From NCBI GenBank assembly GCA_900095095.1, contig FMBT01000536.1:1-59928 (forward strand): a stretch of DNA of 59,928 nucleotides, written 5' to 3'. Positions 10,852-21,076 of this stretch are shown here, in pieces. The first letter of the stretch is position 1; the number at the start of each line of letters is the position of its first letter. Under the pieces are notes generated by a model. It had not been told where the DNA came from. It was given only the letters and a program-made list of their open reading frames with translations, and did not search any database. The DNA comes from Fragilariopsis cylindrus CCMP1102 (Eukaryota > Bacillariophyta > Bacillariophyceae > Bacillariales > Bacillariaceae). The position numbers and the translations under genes are program-made.

Positions 10852-11283
10852 TCAATTGGAATAATCCATCGTATTAGATGGTCGATATGGAAAATAATCA
10901 AGTGCTGTTGTTAATACATAATCATCATCAATACCACAATTTTTACCAGCATCCGTACCACCATCCTTACTATCACTCATACCCCCATGGTCCATACCCC
11001 GACGATCAAATCCAATTTGTATCAATTCAATACCATCTTGTTTTTCATTTCCTGCGTTCAATTTGTTGGACTTTTGTTTGTCTTCTTTCAAATGAAGTGA
11101 CGTTCCTGCAACAAAAACTGATCCCCTGTGATGAAGAATATTCCTAAGTTTGCATCTCAATCGCTTCTGAAGAGAGAAGTGTCTCTTTTGACTGTTATTG
11201 TCATCGTCATCCAACTGAAAAACAAAGTCATATCCAAAGATTTGGAAAGCAAGTTTGAAGACAGAATTTAGTGTAATATTCAT
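10852..11283 (-). CDS. hypothetical protein, 143 residues
   Basis: The open frame begins at ATG 11283 (MNITLNSVFKLAFQIFGYDF) and ends at 10852. The first 25 residues are hydrophobic/amphipathic, followed by an Asp/Asn run, a basic central region and a Gly/Asp-rich tail. No known domain is visible. Length and codon composition make it a possible gene, but the opposite strand is open as well. Support is therefore weak, and it could be a non-coding open frame. Confidence 0.3.
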   Translation of the reverse strand: MNITLNSVFKLAFQIFGYDFVFQLDDDDNNSQKRHFSLQKRLRCKLRNILHHRGSVFVAGTSLHLKEDKQKSNKLNAGNEKQDGIELIQIGFDRRGMDHGGMSDSKDGGTDAGKNCGIDDDYVLTTALDYFPYRPSNTMDYSN

Positions 11284-11842
11284 GATATAGTATCTGAAAG
11301 CCGAAAAAAAAATATGATGATGTTCTTTTTCTGTATTTGATCAAAAGTTATGGATTTTATAATTTTATTTGTTTGTACTTTTTGTTTAGGCTGTGTTGCT
11401 ATTGAAAATGTGAAGCGATGGGGTCGGAGAGATGATTTGTTTTTTACTAAGAGTCGTGATTCGCCAACAGCGATTGTTACACTTAAGCCAATTTGCTGCG
11501 ACACAAGGTTCAACATAAAAAAAATCAACTGCAATTTCAGCGCATAGCAAATCGAAAGGATGCACAATTTTGTATTTGAAAAAAATCAACTTTCATTCAA
11601 TATTACCCGCCTCCTCAATGGCTCATTAAAGGAAGTTCGCCGCGCGAGACGACAGTGTGAAAGTGAATTGCGAAGTGTTCCTCGCCTCGTTATTTTGTCT
11701 ATCTACAAAACTGTCATACATCATAAACAATATTTTAAGGAACTACAAATTCTATCACCTTCTGAATAAGTTTCATCTACAATTTCAGCCTGAAACTATC
11801 AATTCTACTTGTCTTTCCAAACAAAAGTTTGAGTACAAAATC
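11284..11842. other. spacer upstream of Cys-rich small gene
   Basis: Several short overlapping frames exist on both strands but none has domain-like content. The frame upstream of 11843 is open back to 11657, so a longer N-terminus for the next gene cannot be fully excluded. Confidence 0.4.
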
Positions 11843-12239
11843 ATGTGTAAAAACGTTAACTGTGTCCATTGCGGGAAACCAACGTTCAAAAGTTGCGGTT
11901 GTGGAATGCAAGCCAAAATTCTAGAGCATATAAGATTCGAAGATCGGTGCCCAAATTGGCCGCATGTAAGATTTTCTTTTTGAATCGCAGCTACGATTAA
12001 AGATTGTATGAAATCCAGTAATATATCATCGCCCATCTCGCTGTTGTGTACATAAAAGCACATCCCACGTCCCTTATACTTCTTTCGTTCTTCTTCTTCT
12101 TCTTTATTACCAACAGGGTTCCGCTTATCCATGTCACTACCAACACAACTCACAAGTAAAGACAGCACCTGTAACACCATTAAATCCAGTTGTGGTTACC
12201 AATGCAACTGCTGCGGCAGAAGAAGCGGCTCTTTTTTAG
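11843..12239 (+). CDS. small Cys-rich protein (81 residues), two exons
   Basis: Exon 1 is 11843-11965 and exon 2 is 12117-12239, with a GTAAGA donor and a pyrimidine-rich CAACAG acceptor, both in phase 0. The protein begins MCKNVNCVHCGKPTFKSCGC, with cysteines at 2, 7, 10, 17 and 19 and a later RCPNWP motif. The spacing CxxCGKxT...CGC resembles a small zinc-binding ribbon or knuckle. Exon 2 encodes an Ala/Thr/Val-rich tail that ends cleanly in TAG. The start was set at 11843 because the conserved-looking Cys motif begins there. The family is unnamed to me; I recall similar short CGKPTW-type proteins in algae and plants. Function unknown. Confidence 0.65.
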
Positions 12240-12711
12240 GAATCGTTATAACATATCAACATTGTAACGCAACGATAATGATAAGGATGATGGTGGTGAT
12301 GGTGATGGTGATAACGATAACGACGATAAGAGATTTGCAGCATCGATCCAATTGATTTACAATACAGTAGTACGGTTAGACGATATAATGCATAGTGTAT
12401 TTAATAATCACGGGAGCCGAGGAGGCACGTTAAAGAAAAAAGCCATACATTAGAAGACAGAATTTATCATAAATGAGGTCAATAATGTAAATATATATAT
12501 ATATTACAAAAAGACCAGAGATTCCCTTAAAACTAAAATCGAATGTTAATTGAGTACCTTGTGTGTCTTTAATGGGAGATTTCAGTATGTTTGTTTTTTC
12601 CTTTCGTCAGTACCTTGGTTCACCATCACTTAATGTCATATTAGTTGCACCTCCTTTCGAACTCACAATTAGTTCGGTACAATGAATATCCATTTGGTCT
12701 TCTTCAATTTT
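12240..12711. other. spacer between convergent genes
   Basis: No gene is seen. There is a GATGGTGATGGTG-type simple repeat near 12286-12330 and a TA run near 12491-12503. The stretch lies between the 3' ends of a plus-strand and a minus-strand gene. Confidence 0.5.
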
Positions 12712-13470
12712 CTATGGACTAGTCTCAGCAGAAGCATCAACAGTGTCATCAACATCAACATCATCGTCATTATTCTTCTTCGACTTTTTATGTTTCTTTT
12801 TCTTCCTCTTATTACTAGGATTCGACAAGCTTAAATTCCTGTTACTGTCACTGTTATTGTGATTAGTAGTATTAGTATTCTTTTTTTGTAATAAAGCTTG
12901 AGTATACTGTTCTCGTTTCTTCGTTAATTTTTTTACTTGAACGGGAGACAATTGGTGTATTAATTCATTACTTACTGCGTGTGCTGTCAGTACCTTATTC
13001 ACTTTCTCCAGTTTTTTTCTTAGAGTCGTCACATCGTAATTATTGGTATTACTATTGGCGGTGGAAATAGTGAAAAGACTAATACCGGCTTGTTGTTGCT
13101 GAGAAGCAGTAGTAGTCGCAGCAACAACAGTGTCATCAACAGTGTCATCAACAGTGTCATCAACATCAACGTCAACTTCATCGTCATTGTTCTTCTTAGA
13201 CTTTTTATGCTTTTTAAGTTTCTTTTTCTTTTTATCTTTTCTATGTTTCTTTTTATTTATTTCTGATTCCTCAAGCTTCACTACGACATCGTCATCATCA
13301 TCATCGTTATCGTCATCATCGTCATCACGTTTACGTTTACGTTTCTTTTTGTCTTCATCCTTTTTCTTCATTTTCTTACTTTTCTTCTTCTTTTCAATTT
13401 CGATTTCGGTCCCTCGTTGTTGGAGATCATCATCGTCATCATGATCGTCATCATTATCTCTTTTTGCCAT
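12712..13470 (-). CDS. Lys/Asp-rich low-complexity protein (252 residues), probably nucleolar
   Basis: The start is ATG at 13470 (MAKRDNDDDHDDDDD). Long alternating Lys and Asp blocks fill residues 1-125. A more ordered segment follows (about 125-195, including TLRKKLEKVNKVL and SPVQVKKLTKKREQY), predicted helical. A second Lys/Asp block ends the protein. The segment KKHKKSKKNNDD-VDVDDTVD occurs twice, near the middle and at the C-terminus, so part of the gene is duplicated. Composition suits nucleolar or chromatin proteins, but no family is recognised. Confidence 0.55.
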   Translation of the reverse strand: MAKRDNDDDHDDDDDLQQRGTEIEIEKKKKSKKMKKKDEDKKKRKRKRDDDDDDNDDDDDDVVVKLEESEINKKKHRKDKKKKKLKKHKKSKKNNDDEVDVDVDDTVDDTVDDTVVAATTTASQQQQAGISLFTISTANSNTNNYDVTTLRKKLEKVNKVLTAHAVSNELIHQLSPVQVKKLTKKREQYTQALLQKKNTNTTNHNNSDSNRNLSLSNPSNKRKKKKHKKSKKNNDDDVDVDDTVDASAETSP

Positions 13471-14107
13471 GATCGATCAATCGTTTCAGTTTCAGTATCG
13501 TTCCAGTATCGTTTCAGTATCGTATTGTATCGGATTGTTGTAGTGTTGTATCGGTAATAGATCGTGTATTTTGTTTCTCTGTTTGTTTGTTTAACTATTA
13601 TTATAGTCCTACTGTATTATGTTCTGTGGTTATTTCTTGTTTTTGATTTCGCGCTATATTTTTACAAAGAATTGAAAATTACCAGGTGCCCATAACCCTG
13701 AAAATTACGTGGAATGCTAGATTTTGCGCGTGCCCGCACCTCATTTATTGGCGATTTTTACTCATATTTTCCGGCGATCAACGCGATGATTGAACTATCG
13801 AGTAGTAACGGCAATAACGGTATGTATGTGCTGTAAGTATTATTTCAAGGGAGTAGGCAGAGAGCTAGCTAGTCCACGGAATCGAACCGAATGAAGAATC
13901 AATCAATCGAAATTGAAGCATTCAAACCGATCGCCATTGCAACACTCTTTCGGCAATTACCTCTGCTGTTCTATGTTGTTCGCTTGTGTTTCTGTTATTT
14001 TTGCACCAAACAAACAAACAAAAATCTGTTTTCTGTTTCCGTTTCGAGCATGAATCCCACGGTGATACGTTGAGAAAAACGTAAAAATATAATCAAATCA
14101 ATCCACG
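13471..14107. other. divergent promoter region
   Basis: Between divergent starts at 13470 (minus) and 14108 (plus). It contains repeated GTATCGTT/TTCAGT words at 13484-13555. A short open frame (13891-14073) could act as an upstream ORF but has no protein-like content. Confidence 0.4.
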
Positions 14108-16608
14108 ATGGAAGATCCCTGTACGCATCCGTGTGCTGAGAAATCAAGAAATATGAGCAATGCTATCACTTTTTGTCCAGATAATCGTAAAAATAGCAGC
14201 AGTAGCAGCAACAGCAACAGCAAAGACGACAACATTAGAATGCTTAGAATGCGACTTGGATGTCAGAGGACCTTGCAAGATATGTTATCAAAATCTGAAA
14301 GTGAAAACGATGAAAATGATGGTGACGACAATTTTCATTCGGAAGAAATTTCGTTCCACGCAAAGCAAAACGCTATTATTAAAAAAAGACGGTCGCGACA
14401 ACAACGACAACAACAACAACAGCCCCCACGACGACGTTTGATGTTTACTTCCCCGCGTGTCATCGCATCCGATGAAGAATTGTTTCCTTCCTGTCATTCG
14501 CTATATAAAGATTCAGATGAACGGTGGCAACAAATCTCCAATCAAGCGGGATCACATCGACAGGATGGTATAGGTATGGCTATTGGTCGGAGGATCACAC
14601 CTACTGCATTGAAAGTTGGATTGACAAGAGCAGCTGCTATTCGTGTACGATCGTTGAATTTATGGCTAGATCACAATAAGGATACACTACCCGAATGGCT
14701 GGATGTAATGTCAGAGGTTTTTGTTAATCTAGAGCATCTAACTCTTACCGAGGATGTATTTCCAGGAGAAGATGATTTGGCAGTCAGCGCACGGATGCGA
14801 CGTCTTTACGTGTTATATAGACTACCCAATTTAAAGTCGATTGACGATATGGTAGTAACACCAGCTGAACGAGAAATGGCAAACCCGGGTTGTGTTCAAC
14901 TCAATAAGTACGAATCATCATCAATTCCTATTCAATGTAGTAACAGTTGTGATAGTGATACTACGAAAGAAATCCAAGATGAGGATTTTTGTTAGATAAC
15001 ACTGATTACGGAGTAATAGTGCCGATCCCTTTATTGTTCAGTGCTGGGAGTAGTATTGGTGAGAATGGTGTAGAATTGCTTACCACGAAATTTGCAGAGT
15101 GTATGAATCAAACAAATACCGATACAACAAGTCCTACTACAAACTCAGACACAACGATGTCGGCTATTGACTCTGACTCTGACTCTGATGATGAAATTTT
15201 TATGTTCGACGATGATGATGATGATGACGATGATGGATTGGTAGGTCCATCATTTTTAAAAGGTGGCAATTCTTCTGAAAAGAACAGCGTCATTGATTCT
15301 GACGACGTAGCAGATGCACCATCCAAAAAGGATTCTATGAATGATATACAACAGCCAATCACGACGTCCAAAATTGAAGATGTACATTGCACGAAACGTC
15401 GGGGTGGTGGTGTTGAAGTCGAACTTAAAGGAAATAGGGAACAAAGATATGGCAGTGCGGATCAAAGTGTCGGTTCGATTACAAACAACATCATGCAGTC
15501 TGGTGACAACAATGAAAGAAGGATCACAACATCTAGGGTTCGCACATTGCAGAATGATTATAATAGTAACATTGAGCTGGTTTGTGACATGGTTTCAGTT
15601 GCTTCTACTAATTTTGAATGGTCAGCAGCTTGTGGTGTTTTGACATTTCGGAAAGATAGAGGTTTTTGTTGTGCTCCCCCCATGGTTAAATTTCCCTTCC
15701 GTAATAGGAAAATCAAAAGTAATTATGTGCCGCCATCGGATGTATCCGCTCAAAAAGCTAGTATGAAAGTTGTTGAGAATTTACGTAACAAACAACGGGA
15801 GAAGGAATTAGATAATCAGCTCGCGGCTTGTACTCCAGTATCACGGCGATCTAAATTTATTGGTACCGTACCGCAAGAAGTTGGATACTGCCAAATATCA
15901 AAAGCTGGTACATCATCCTCGAAAGCAATATTTTTCCCGTCAGAAAGACGTTCTTCTATTGATAGTAGTACATCACATGAAAACGTTTCCGATTTAAATG
16001 TTTCTACAAACCAACATCTTCCTCCTTCTAAATCATTGGCATCGCCGTTCCCGATGCAATTTCGAGAGCGACAGAAATCGATTCCTTCTACTGTCCAACT
16101 TGAGGTGGAAACGTATGAGGCAACAAATTCCCGAAATGATCAATCGAACGATCATATTATACTCAATGAAATGGAAACGATCACAAGTCCTACATCTGTA
16201 TCGACTACTGGTTTTATCTCTCCGAAAAGTATAAACCGTAGGCTCAAAACACCAACAAAAGGAGATCTACCACCCACGTGTCCCTCCGGAGGGATGAGAC
16301 GAGAACAACCTGCCGACATTCTCACCCCGAAGCAGCGAAAATCCGAGAGACGACTACGACGTAAGATAAAAGTATCCAAAGAGAATGCCCGTTCAATGTC
16401 AGCTATGGCTTTCAATGACGACGACGACGACGACGACGACGACGAATTCGGAGAAGAGGAAGATATATCGGATGATGAACTACGCATTACCATTTCGGTT
16501 GATTCTTGTATCTCAGATGATGAATTGCGCCTTAGCATGACGGATGATAGTATTTCGGATGATGAACTGCAGATTACCATGTCGAATGATGAATTGCGAA
16601 TCTCATAA
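14108..16608 (+). CDS. LRR-containing protein with long disordered acidic tail
   Basis: The start is ATG at 14108. Residues about 165-265 form a leucine-rich-repeat-like domain (RVRSLNLWLDHN, VNLEHLTLTEDVF, RRLYVLYRLPNLKSIDD). The first open frame stops at 14995, and a second frame runs to 16608. They can be joined by a 59-nt intron (GT at 14937, TTGTTAG ending at 14995), which matches phase exactly. A one-base loss is the alternative. The second part has Asp runs, a central ordered motif (FRKDRGFCCAPPMVKFPFRN), and ends with repeated SDDEL(R/Q) units, four or so near-identical copies. LRRs mediate protein binding, but the specific partner is unknown. Confidence 0.65.
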
Positions 16609-17116
16609 CATACATGCAGCTCGTAATCTCGTCAAGCTTTTCATAATTTATAAATTTAAGATAAATGATAGACTATTCTACTAAAAAACAAACGCTCTAT
16701 TACATCAGTACTATACTTTTGTTGCACTCTTCCAGAGAAAAGGAGAGAAGAATGATTGTTGTTCAGTGACCCTTCCACAGATTCTAAATGCCTTATAATC
16801 GACAATATTGACGTGGTGCGATCTAGTCTTACTTCGTTTCATATCAAAGTGTACTTACTACTTCAAGTATAAGTAAGCAAGTACATGTTGGTAAATTCCC
16901 GTCACCTTTCTCCTCAAGATTGTCTCGCAGCTCTTTGTGTTTGTATCTCTTTCAATGCTTCACGTATTCTATCACTATTGTTGATGTCTTTTTTACTTTG
17001 TTAATACGTTACTTATTTGACTTTCAATTGTTTACTGTAATTTGTTTTTGTTAATTATACTTGTTGGTGATGTTGAGAACTGAAGGTTGATCAGAACTTT
17101 ACTTATATCAGATTAC
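16609..17116. other. intergenic region between convergent genes
   Basis: About 500 bases between the 3' ends of the LRR gene and the DUF285 gene. No open frame of note, RNA gene or strong repeat was found. It presumably holds both 3' UTRs and poly(A) signals. Confidence 0.5.
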
Positions 17117-19498
17117 CTAACAACCTTCAAAGTAGCATGCCACAGGGCAGATTTCTTTTGCTAATGCACCTGATTTGGTGATGCTGTTGCATTTTTTTTT
17201 CTTTTTGATCTTCTTGCAATTAAATCTCTTACCATTTTCTAATTTGATTTTACCAGACTTATTCTTACATGGGGGACAGAAACGTTTACATAATGATGGA
17301 CAGCTATCTGCAACAAGTACACCATCAATTTTTTTTTTACACTTTTTTCCTGTTTTCTTTTTCAAATACTTTTTGCATGACTTTCCTTTAAAATCAAAAT
17401 CTGATTCATCAACATTATTACATTCATAAGGATTTTTTGTAACAGTTGGTGCACCAGTTGGTGTACCAAAACCAGGAGCAAAGCATCCCTGCGTATTATC
17501 TTGACACCATGGTCCAATGGTTGCATTTGGACTATCTATACGATTAGGACAATCAGTACCATTCAACATATCACTTGTATAAACAGTATCAGTAGTCTTT
17601 TCAGCCCATGTGGAAAGACATTGATTAAAAGCAAATGCATCAAAAAACATTCTATCCATATACTGTACTTGTGAGACATCCCATGAGTCAATAGATTGGT
17701 TGAAATTATATGCATTAGAAAACATAAATCTCATAGTTGAAACCTGAGAGACATTCCAAGAGTCAATGGGTTGGTTGAAAGAATTTGCATCATAATCACT
17801 AAACATATTACTCATATTTTCTACCTTAGAGACGTCCCAGGAGTCAATAGGTTGGTTGAAAGAAGATGCCTTATCAAACATAGTTCTCATAGATTTTACC
17901 TGAGATACATTCCAAGAGTCAATAGGTTGGTTGAAAGCTTTTGCATTACCAAACATTCCATTCATATACTCTACCTTAGAGACATTCCATAAGTCAATAG
18001 GTCGGTTGAAGGATGTTGCCGCAAAAAACAAAGATTCCATATTCGTTACCTGAGAGACATCCCAGGAGTCAATAGATTGGTTGAAAGAAGATGCCCCACT
18101 AAACATTGATCTCATAGTTTCAACCTGAGAGACATCCCATGTGTCAATAGATTGGTTGAAATTATTTGCATTAAAAAACATTGATCTCATAGTTTCAACC
18201 TGAGAGACATTCCAAGAGTCAATAGGCCGGTTAAACAAAACTGCACTAGAAAACAAAGATCCCATAGTCGTTACCTGAGAGACATCCCATGAGTCAATTG
18301 GTTGGTTGAAATAAGTTGCACTACTAAACATACCTTCCATATACTTTACCTGAGAGACATTCCATGTGTCAATAGATTGGTTGAAAGAAGTTGCACGAAC
18401 AAACATACCTTTCATGTCCTCTACCTTAGAAACATCCCATGTGTCAATAGGTTGGTTGAAAGAATATGTAGTAAGAAACATAAAATACATTGATGTAACC
18501 TGTCCAACATCCCAACACTCTATTGGATCATTAAAATTATTAAAATTCCCTCCAGAATAACCAGAATAATAATCACCAGAATAATCACCATAAAACGCAA
18601 AGTACATATCAGTAATGCCCGCCGTATTCCAGCAACTAATATCAGGATAATCTGTCTTACAATCTCCATATACGTAACAATTAGTCAGATAATAGAAGGG
18701 ACCATCATAACTAGAAACGTCTGGACGTGTACCAGGGCATTCAGAAGCACAATCCAATGAATCAAGTTGACGGTGATGTTGATCATATTGTGGGTGGTAA
18801 TGATAGTAGGAATTAGTCATTTCCTCCTCCTTATTGAATTCTTCATTATCAATGAGGGACATTGTAGTAGTAACAGCATTCTTATATTCTATATCTTCTA
18901 GAACAGAAAGTGGAACACAATATCCACTAGATGCATAGGACGCATCTTCTGGTTCAAAAAAGGCAAAATTTGCTTCAATTGCTTTGTTTTGAGGAACACA
19001 AGCATCATTAGGAGACGAGCAGGTACCACGATTTAGATGACCATAGTCCATCTTCTTAATACCTTCTTTATCCAAAGAGATTTTCCTCTTCATTAAAGAA
19101 TCGTCGTCAGAAGTAGCAGTAGCAGTAGCAGTAGCAGCAGCAGCAGCTGCAGCAGTAGTAGTAGTAGAAGAAATATTGCATTCCTCCAATGATTTTCCTT
19201 CTTGATGTTCTTGATGATCTACTAGATGATGAATCAGTTCCTTCTTTTGCATGATATCACCTTTATCATCAGCAAGCTCTACATCATTTGCTTTGTTAGG
19301 ATGACCATCAATGCTATTTTGAATCTTCATTGGCTCAAGATAGGACTTTTTGTTCTTGTATTTGACTTCAATTGATTCTTCAAGGATTGATGCTGTTACG
19401 TCATGTAGGACAGAGTCATGGGGTTCTTCCATAGCCATTGCGACCGAAGTCGTCAAAAGGCTTGAAAGGAATGGAATTAACGCAGAGGAAAATCTCAT
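17117..19498 (-). CDS. secreted DUF285 (BspA-like) repeat protein with Cys-rich tail
   Basis: A 793-residue product starts at ATG 19498 with a classical signal peptide (MRFSSALIPFLSSLLTTSVAMA). After an acidic, Thr/Ala-repeat-containing stretch (about residues 115-130), it carries eleven full 25-residue repeats and one degenerate copy of the form FNQPIDxWxVSxVxxMxxMF. This is the DUF285 / Mycoplasma-type lipoprotein repeat, a solenoid found in many diatom proteins. The final ~110 residues contain two ShKT-like cysteine-rich modules (CPSLC..FC and CPVACYFEGC). Probable role: extracellular or cell-surface binding or adhesion. The frame is intact despite the repeats. It is convergent with the preceding LRR gene. 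Confidence 0.85.
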   Translation of the reverse strand: MRFSSALIPFLSSLLTTSVAMAMEEPHDSVLHDVTASILEESIEVKYKNKKSYLEPMKIQNSIDGHPNKANDVELADDKGDIMQKKELIHHLVDHQEHQEGKSLEECNISSTTTTAAAAAAATATATATSDDDSLMKRKISLDKEGIKKMDYGHLNRGTCSSPNDACVPQNKAIEANFAFFEPEDASYASSGYCVPLSVLEDIEYKNAVTTTMSLIDNEEFNKEEEMTNSYYHYHPQYDQHHRQLDSLDCASECPGTRPDVSSYDGPFYYLTNCYVYGDCKTDYPDISCWNTAGITDMYFAFYGDYSGDYYSGYSGGNFNNFNDPIECWDVGQVTSMYFMFLTTYSFNQPIDTWDVSKVEDMKGMFVRATSFNQSIDTWNVSQVKYMEGMFSSATYFNQPIDSWDVSQVTTMGSLFSSAVLFNRPIDSWNVSQVETMRSMFFNANNFNQSIDTWDVSQVETMRSMFSGASSFNQSIDSWDVSQVTNMESLFFAATSFNRPIDLWNVSKVEYMNGMFGNAKAFNQPIDSWNVSQVKSMRTMFDKASSFNQPIDSWDVSKVENMSNMFSDYDANSFNQPIDSWNVSQVSTMRFMFSNAYNFNQSIDSWDVSQVQYMDRMFFDAFAFNQCLSTWAEKTTDTVYTSDMLNGTDCPNRIDSPNATIGPWCQDNTQGCFAPGFGTPTGAPTVTKNPYECNNVDESDFDFKGKSCKKYLKKKTGKKCKKKIDGVLVADSCPSLCKRFCPPCKNKSGKIKLENGKRFNCKKIKKKKKCNSITKSGALAKEICPVACYFEGC
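17605..18470 (-). repeat. 75-bp tandem coding repeats (DUF285)
   Basis: About twelve 75-bp units encode the FNQPIDxW...MF motif inside the DUF285 gene. Units differ at a few positions, so they look old enough to have diverged but are kept in frame. One unit has a 3-residue insertion (SDYDANS). Confidence 0.9.
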
Positions 19499-19611
19499 TG
19501 TTGGTTGGGAGATTCTTGATGATCGAAAAACAATTGGATGTTATACTGCGTTTTTCTTCTTTTTCTTATTCTTTTTGTGATATTGGAATTATGTGCTTTA
19601 CATATCTCTCG

Positions 19612-19715
19612 TTTTCCTGATCTAAACTTAAAAAAGGAAAAATGATTATGAAAGTGTCATGCATTTTCCTGATCTAAACTTAAAAAAGGAAAAATGATTA
19701 TGAAAGTGTCATGCA
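19612..19715. repeat. 52-bp perfect tandem duplication
   Basis: The unit beginning ttttcctgatctaaactta is repeated head-to-tail at 19612-19663 and 19664-19715 with no mismatch seen. It lies about 115 bp upstream of the DUF285 start codon, in its likely promoter. Confidence 0.9.
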
Positions 19716-19812
19716 TTACGTTTGCTAGCCAGATTACAAAAAAGATTGCTACAGTACGAGCCTCCTGCGGGAAGAAATAAAGTTGCGCGGGTACTAGTAC
19801 CGTACGTACCGT

Positions 19813-19856
19813 ACAAGTGATAGATGTCAACATCACAAGTGATAGATGTCAACATC
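19813..19856. repeat. 22-bp tandem duplication
   Basis: The unit acaagtgatagatgtcaaca+tc occurs twice back-to-back at 19813-19834 and 19835-19856. Confidence 0.85.
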
Positions 19857-20202
19857 AGAACAGTACTAGTAGTACATGTACTGTTTTAGATTGCTACTGC
19901 CCTGAGAGGTGAAGTGAACCACGAGTAAACTTGAAGCGCGACGCGATGGGATCCTGCATACAGGAATGGATCCGACATTAATTGTTGAAACTATTACACA
20001 TTCTTAGTTGTCCTTTCCATTTACATGAAGTTTACGAGCAACTTATTTTTGCTAGTATAGGCGTAGTTGATTTTTGGTGGACATTTGAGAAGACTATAGA
20101 TGTTTTTAAGATATCATACATCAAAATTAAATATAATCATCAGAAACAAATTGTAGCAGCATCACATAGATTGACTTAATTTGACTCGACTCGACTCAAC
20201 TT

Positions 20203-21076
20203 ACCTTTATTCAAAAACAAAGGATGTACTATAGTTTGTTTACTTTCATGACATTCCTTTGAGAAATACAACAGTGTATTCGAATAGTCATCACCGTCAT
20301 TATTGTCACCAACGTCATCTATTTCCGATTGCACCGAATGGAGATTCATAAGTGATCGTCGATGCACCAAAATGGACATAACCATGAAATTTCCTCCAAC
20401 AATTATCATATTTGGAATATCATCATTGTCTGAATCAGACTTGTTCATGGGTCCCTTGCCTCTCCTGCTGATAGACCACCGGCTGTGTGACAAATGCCGC
20501 ACCAACTGTATTGGAAAGATCTTGGAGTAATATCCCATGAGTCATTGATCCATTTTTGGAGGTCTGGATGTGTATTTGCATTCTCTACCGACGATCCAAG
20601 GATGACACCGTCCGCTGCCCAAACTTGACCGAATCTTGCATTAGATACGGTGGTTTGTGACCACATTGACATTTTTAATACTTCTCGCCCCCTTTCGCTG
20701 CCTCGTTCGCCATCAATAGCTGCGCTTCGTCGTTGTCGATGAAAACAATTAACACTGAAACTGAGTCTGAGTCTGAGTCTGGTGTTTCCGTCTCGAAATT
20801 ACTACTGTTATAATAGGAGGATGGCGATGATGATGATACTGACGAGTATGTGCCGATAATACTTGCAGAAGAGAGTGGATAAATCGGTCCTAAACATTTA
20901 CTTTTTAGTGAGACCAAACACCACGACGTTACAATAAGCAGTATACAAATATTGATTTTGAATTCTATTGAGCGAAGCTGTTGTTTATTTTGCTGTTCCT
21001 GTTCCTGTCGCTGCTCCCGATGCAAGGATACATTAGGTAGCAGCAGCACCTCAGTCGACCCATACTCGTATTTCAT
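20203..21076 (-). CDS. unknown protein with N-terminal membrane anchor, frame-broken
   Basis: The start is ATG at 21076. A Gln/Glu-rich cytosolic-type head of about 40 residues is followed by one hydrophobic segment (INICILLIVTSWCLVSL, ~43-60), as in type II membrane proteins, then a Ser-rich linker. A second frame (to ~20450) reads MSMWSQTTVSNARFGQVW...DLQKWINDSW...YSWCGICH. A third reads DIPNMIIVGGNFMVMSILVHR and ends at a consensus GTAAGTTGAG donor at 20202. The pieces look like one gene with two one-base frame breaks plus an unlocated downstream exon. I do not recognise the family. Confidence 0.4.

Larger units (their letters stand above)
19499..20202. other. intergenic region with two tandem duplications
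   Basis: Upstream of the DUF285 gene. It contains a 52-bp perfect tandem duplication (19612-19715), a 22-bp tandem duplication (19813-19856), and GTAC-rich palindromic words around 19791-19815 and 19862-19883. It may include a further exon of the gene at 20203-21076, but none could be defined. Confidence 0.5.

Noticed and set aside
11785..12180. 131-codon minus-strand frame
   Set aside because: It lies antisense to the two-exon Cys-rich gene and has no protein-like features.
13130..13444. Open frame opposite the Lys/Asp-rich gene
   Set aside because: Ser/Phe/Leu-only composition, the antisense of Asp/Lys codon runs.
13891..14073. 60-codon frame upstream of the LRR gene
   Set aside because: No conservation-like motif; at most an upstream ORF.
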